Shown in pieces: positions 59,904-64,000 of a DNA stretch of 64,000 nt. Made by a program: the position numbers and the translations under genes. The notes under the pieces are model-generated. The model was not told where the DNA came from and searched no databases. It saw nothing but the letters and a program-made list of their open reading frames with translations. Location: positions 1 through 64,000 of the forward strand of contig JASAMV010005142.1 in NCBI GenBank assembly GCA_030248065.1. Reading direction: 5' to 3'. Source of the stretch: Rhynchonema sp. JSB1_4 (Eukaryota; Nematoda; Chromadorea; Monhysterida; Xyalidae). Position 1 is the first letter of the stretch. Every line of letters starts with the position of its first letter.

Positions 59904-60195
59904 AATCGCAAAACATTCTGCAGTGCACAAAGCAGCTGAGCCAGGCCTGACCGATCAGATCACCAAGTTTCATATCACAGCAGCCGTCTCCCATTGAATG
60001 AAAACCAATGCACCTGGTCAATTCATAATTTTTATGTTTCAGCGTTCACAAAATGACAGCAGTGCCCCATAATAAAAAATAATAATGTATTCAGCACAGT
60101 CATAATTGCCGCTGGATTCCACAATCAGCACAACTTTCATCTTTTTGGTGCTGCACTGCCGGCCCGCATTCGCTGCCAAGCAACGACAAGGTAAT

Positions 60196-60590
60196 CTGCA
60201 AAAAAGGTGAGCTATTTTACATTGCTGTAATTCAGCACGTTGCTTGGTGAATGTCGCTAAATGCAATCTGCAACAGCGTGAAACACGAAAAAATTTTGTC
60301 CCAGAGCGGTGTCGAACCCTGACCGAGGTGCTCGTAGTCCAACGCACACAGCGCGTGGTATGCTCGACCACAGCAATGCACGTTCTAAACCATGTATTTA
60401 TCAGTTGCTGTGTGTTTCGCGCACTGGCTGCCTGTGTGTGTGCGCGTGTGTGTGTGTGCTGTGTGTGCATAAAACTTAACGTGGCGGTTTCCTTCACCAA
60501 ACAGGCACAAGCGCATTTGCGCATTCGCATGTGAGTTATTTGGCGACTATTGGCAGCGGAGAATAGTGCTTCATTGCAACGAGCCCCCCG
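60196..60590 (-). repeat. SINE-like repeat, copy 2
   Basis: Same unit as 51571-51960. Here the minus-strand A-box-like TGGTCGAGCAT and B box GGTTCGACACC are both better preserved. It is followed by a C-rich, AAGCCCCC-type stretch to about 60720 that the first copy shares only at its start. Confidence 0.6.
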
Positions 60591-60779
60591 CCCCGGAATA
60601 AGCCCCCCCCCAAGTGGGCCGGGGACAGTGAATTAATAGTGCCCCCCAGAATAAGCCCCCGCCCCGGAACAAGCCCCCCCCCGGTGGGGCAGTGAGTGAA
60701 AAGGGCCCCCCCCCCCCAAAAAAAACACCGAAACCTAGCCGTCATCTGACCGAAACAAGTGATTTTTGACCACCTGCAA

Positions 60780-60950
60780 AGTTGATGCAGTCTGAAGCAG
60801 TCTGATGCAACAGCAACCTACATCAGACACCGCATCAAACGCATCAGACACTTTTTTGATGCTAATCTGATGCAAACTGCCTTATACTCTTGCATCAACT
60901 TTGCATCCGGCCTGCATCAACTAGCATCGTCCAACTATTTTTTGCTGTGG
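60780..60950 (-). repeat. GATGCA repeat, right copy
   Basis: Rich in TGCATCA / TGATGC words. Its outer end (GCATCAACTAGCATCGTCC, then CTATTTTTTG) is the inverse of 50985-51020. Confidence 0.65.
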
Positions 60951-61042
60951 GTGATCAGAGACCAGGAATATGAAAAGTTGATGATGGGGCAACAATACCA
61001 ATGACATTAGGGACGTGGTTCACATCAAGCAATTTTTTCCAG

Positions 61043-61864
61043 ATATTGAGTGTGGCGAATGAAATGTCGATTGACGGACTGATTTCCTACACGATTTTGT
61101 GGGTGAACCAAGTGTGGCGTGACACCAGGAAAACTCGATCCACGGCGATTCTCTTGAAAATCATGGATATTCGAAATATCGACCCAGGTATACTACTTTG
61201 ACCACCAAAAGAAACGCAAAATTGTTTGAAACTTCAATACAGCTTTGCTTTCGGTTCAGAAAACAGATACCAAAATCAAATCTATCCAATGGCCTTACTC
61301 CGGGACCTGCTGCGATTCCTGAAAGTTGACAAATTCTTGACACAAAAAGTTTGGCTCACTCAGCTTTACAATGATCGGTCTCAATTATAAACCTACTGCT
61401 TTCTTTTCAAGCGACGTAAGACGACAACGTGCACCCAATGCCCATTCGAAGATATTGAGCCTGACCAAACAACAATCGATTTCGAGGTCGCAGAATGGAA
61501 CGGCGGTGAAGTCGAGTGGAAACAAGAAAGACGACGTTGTCCCAGATCTTATGCGCGGTGCATAACCGAATCACAACTCATCGAACTGACTGACATCGTA
61601 TTGGTGACATTTGCCCCCCTGTCAAATCCGAACAAGTTGCCGAAAAATGGAATTGTTCATATTAAATCGACTGAGTATATTGTTCGATGCATGGGGGTGC
61701 TCCAGACGCCCCCCGACGACCTTCAAACGAGTCACGTGTTATCCATCAAATACCAAGAAGCGAATAGTGAATATACCATTCATGATGGTGATACCGAACC
61801 GAGACCGATACAACCAAAAGACATTATTGGTGAGGCGATGTACCTAGTTTGTGAGAAGAAATAA
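61043..61864 (+). CDS. Unrecognised spliced gene, at least three exons (3' end)
   Basis: Exon A, 61043-61187, follows ttttttccag and ends at a GTATAC donor: SVANEMSIDGLISYTILWVN, then TRSTAILLKIMDIRNIDP. Exon B starts at 61260 (gttcag) in matching phase: ENRYQNQIYPMALLRDLLRF. Exon C, 61412-61864, opens after cttttcaag in phase 0 and runs to TAA at 61862-61864; it includes CTQC, then late VTFAPLSNPNKLPKNGIVHI and a terminal EAMYLVCEKK. The exon B donor is uncertain: AAA followed by GTTGAC or GTTTGG keeps phase, while GTCTCA would lead to the alternative stop at 61565. Sequence character is protein-like throughout, but I recognise no family. The 5' exons should lie upstream, perhaps beyond the repeat block. 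Confidence 0.45.
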
Positions 61865-63092
61865 AAAATGAGGTCTGACGGCTGTGACTGTGTATACATG
61901 ATATTGGGCATGTGGAAAGAAGTTGTGAAAACAAGGGACACTCGTTCGATATAAATACGGTGTTCAGCAGAAGGCGCACATAAACTTTCGGCTTGTATTT
62001 CCGGCTTTTTTCCCTTTTTAACTAAATTATATCTACTCGAATAACCGACGAATAGTAATTCCCACATTGTGTTCTTTGATTACTCAGACACTATTGGTGT
62101 CAGAACACATATTGACATGACAACCGAGGCACTGGTCGTTTATTGTGTGTTTTATTTTATATAAATATTTATATTATATTTGTTTATTTTATATATGTAT
62201 TTACAGGGTGTGTTATAATTGATTGGGGTACGGTAGGCACATTCTGCACGCTTTGTATGTGTATGTCAGTCGCATTTGTCGGTCAGTCTATCGCGTTTGT
62301 CAACGTGTGTGTAATTGTTATGTCAGCCATCTGTCTCAGTTGTGATTGGGTTGTTAGCATTTCTGTTTGCACGTATGTGTTGTTTCAGCAAGCGTAAAAT
62401 GAAACATGTTTCGCAAGAAACATTCGATTCACTATTGCACTGACTAAAAGCAAGAATATTAACCGCAACCAGCAATATAAACAGCAATATACAAGGAGCC
62501 TGGCAGAAAAAATGAGCAAAAATGAACCAGAAACAAGCGAGAACGACAACAGAGAAGGTTGGAACGAGCCGAGCGTGCACGCTTACTTGCAAAAAGGCAA
62601 GCGCACAGCACGGCGCAAGAAGAGAATGAGAATGAAAAAACTTGAAAAAAAAAAAGTTTTCGCAAAAGAATGTACGACATAAACAATGTGAAGAGACAAT
62701 AAAGTGATGTGATGTAATTGATGTGACAGATGTGCCATGTATTACAGTCTTGTGATAACAAAAGAATGATAATTATGGAATTCGCACTTATGTAAATAAA
62801 CGTGAAGTAAATCATGGTAAGTACTTAAAGGCGCATGTCATTTAATGCAACATAATGGCATAATAACATGGAAGTCCAACATGGTCTTCTTCATCGCCCA
62901 CCACAGGTAAGTTATGTGTTTGATATACTGGACTAGTCAAACGTATCACCGAGGACGACCTTAGCAAGACATGTCCAAAACAGTAACAACACGGAAACAA
63001 GGAAACAAACAAACAAACAAACAAACAACGGAAACAAACAAACAACTACAACAACAGTAAACAACACGGAAAGCCAAAAGGGACAAAAATAA
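61865..63092. other. Intergenic, AT-rich, between convergent genes
   Basis: The 3' flanks of the two unrecognised genes meet here. Contains a TTTATA-rich run at about 62150-62200 and an (AAAC)n microsatellite at 63003-63027. No gene recognised. Confidence 0.4.
63003..63027 (+). repeat. (AAAC)n microsatellite
   Basis: Six or so tandem AAAC units, with more AAAC-like words on both sides. Confidence 0.85.
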
Positions 63093-63751
63093 CTATTCGG
63101 TCTTGGAATCGCGTGGCTCGTACTGTTCGAGATATTTGTTATAATCACATACAAATACAGCAATATAAATATTGAATGTCGAATGACGCTGTTGCTTGTT
63201 CATTTCCACAATGTACTGTCCCGTCGATCTGTTTATCATCACCCATTGTGGGCCAACGTCGTCGTCTGTGTGCAGGTGGACGTATGGATACCTGTAGCTG
63301 AGTGAAATATTATTGGAGTAGCATTGGTGAACATTAGTGAACTATTATAACTGTGATACTTCGTTTCGAATAGCTTATGTAATAAATGAGACAAAACTGT
63401 GCTAGTTAACCGTTTGAATAGGCATGCGTGGTCGAAGTGGACGAATTGTAGGCCGTACGTGCGATCGCCGTCCTCCGAAATGCCGGTTTCCTGCGTCACG
63501 AAGAAAAAACGGCGTGCACCTTTTGAAGGCTTGTCGGGAACGAGACGTTTCTGTAAAAGACCGTACGTATTTTGCCATAAATAATTTATCGCTATGTTAC
63601 AAATAACACATAAGAAACGTTATAAAACTAATGTGTCACCTTGCACGTTGTGCACTCTGCGTCCAACAGTTCGCGCACCGTGGTCCCAGGGTACCGCGAT
63701 CAAGCCGCCAGCAGCCACTTGCATTCGATTGAACACACGTTGACCAGAGCG
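63093..63751 (-). CDS. Unrecognised spliced gene, last three exons
   Basis: Minus-strand exons 63751-63640, 63519-63411 and 63291-63093 join in phase (CAAG to GTGCAC; AAACG to GTATCC). Peptides in order: RSGQRVFNRMQVAAGGLIAV, GARRFFFVTQETGISEDGDR, YGLQFVHFDHACLFKR, YPYVHLHTDDDVGPQWVMIN, STGQYIVEMNKQQRHSTFNI, and a charged end YLEQYEPRDSKTE before TAG. The middle exon could instead begin at 63550 after tttttacag, which is open but does not match the phase of the first exon. The acidic HTDDD and FVTQETG stretches look like a folded, possibly enzymatic or secreted domain. I recognise no family. Upstream exons would lie beyond 63751. Confidence 0.5.
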
Positions 63752-63909
63752 CTGACGAAGAACAAGAAGGGTTAAATAAATTTTGGCCCCTGATTTTGGA
63801 AATAGGCACATCTATAAATATGTGTCTGTTCGCCGATGACAAAGACGACATGACAGCTGCTATGCTGGATGAAGGTGACCTTTGTTCCTGTACAGTACCG
63901 TTGCACGTA

Positions 63910-64000
63910 TAGTCCGTCCATCAGCTCATGGCACTTTTGGTTGGGAGGTTCAGGTTCCGTTGTGAAAAATTGTTCCTCCGCAAGGCAATGTCAAAGAAAA
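63910..64000. mobile_element. TAGTCCGTCC MITE end, truncated or diverged
   Basis: TAGTCCGTCCATCAGCTCAT matches the family's terminus after a TA. Beyond about 63938 the sequence departs from the other copies, and the window ends before any 3' end. Confidence 0.6.

Overview
The window is animal nuclear DNA: a repeat-crowded stretch carrying two well-resolved multi-exon genes and several partial or unrecognised ones. The phylum is inferred only. Interstitial (TTAGGC)n at 36.1 kb (the canonical nematode telomere unit) and a globin with an N-myristoylation signal and long tails point to a nematode, or at least an ecdysozoan. Introns are GT-AG with acceptors such as tttcag. No prokaryotic, plastid or viral gene was seen.

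Layout. 1-2.2 kb: no convincing gene. 2.2-12.4 kb: a giant foldback of about 10.1 kb with arms of about 4.35 kb, its ends abutting TTAA on both sides. 13.0-16.8 kb: a second foldback built of short tandem repeats, with two nested MITEs, one of them a hAT type with a perfect 8-bp target duplication. 17.4-17.9 kb: a 540-bp MITE bounded by TTAA. 18.6-24.6 kb (+): an N-myristoylatable globin gene. 27.0-31.9 kb (-): a complete 11-exon Frizzled 5/8-type Wnt receptor, 623 aa, frame-consistent at every splice. 32-48 kb: mostly gene-poor, with MITEs, a telomere-like patch, an (AAC)n SINE-like unit, a sharp 343-bp palindrome and two more hAT MITEs with perfect 8-bp duplications. 48.5-49.2 kb (-): the 3' end of an RGG/Gln/Ser-rich protein gene, broken by an A/C-only block that may be an assembly fault. 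50.0-50.6 kb (+): a Thr/Pro-rich mucin-like coding segment. 52.5-59.7 kb: a 204-bp minisatellite followed by a ~127-bp satellite with higher-order structure. 61.0-61.9 kb (+) and 63.1-63.75 kb (-): parts of two spliced genes I cannot name.

The most unusual object is at 58,852-59,598: a 747-bp miniature LTR element (TRIM) with two 269-bp LTRs, a primer-binding site, a polypurine tract and a GTAA target duplication, inserted in the satellite. Each LTR carries a tRNA-like sequence with intact pol III A and B boxes but lacking half of the anticodon arm. A second odd signal is the 10-mer TGATGTTTCA, which I count 14 times on both strands where about 0.1 is expected by chance.

Frizzled (Wnt reception at the plasma membrane) and the globin (probably membrane-anchored haem protein) are unrelated in function. 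Most of the remaining sequence is explained by MITEs, foldbacks and satellites, several of which sit inside introns of these two genes.
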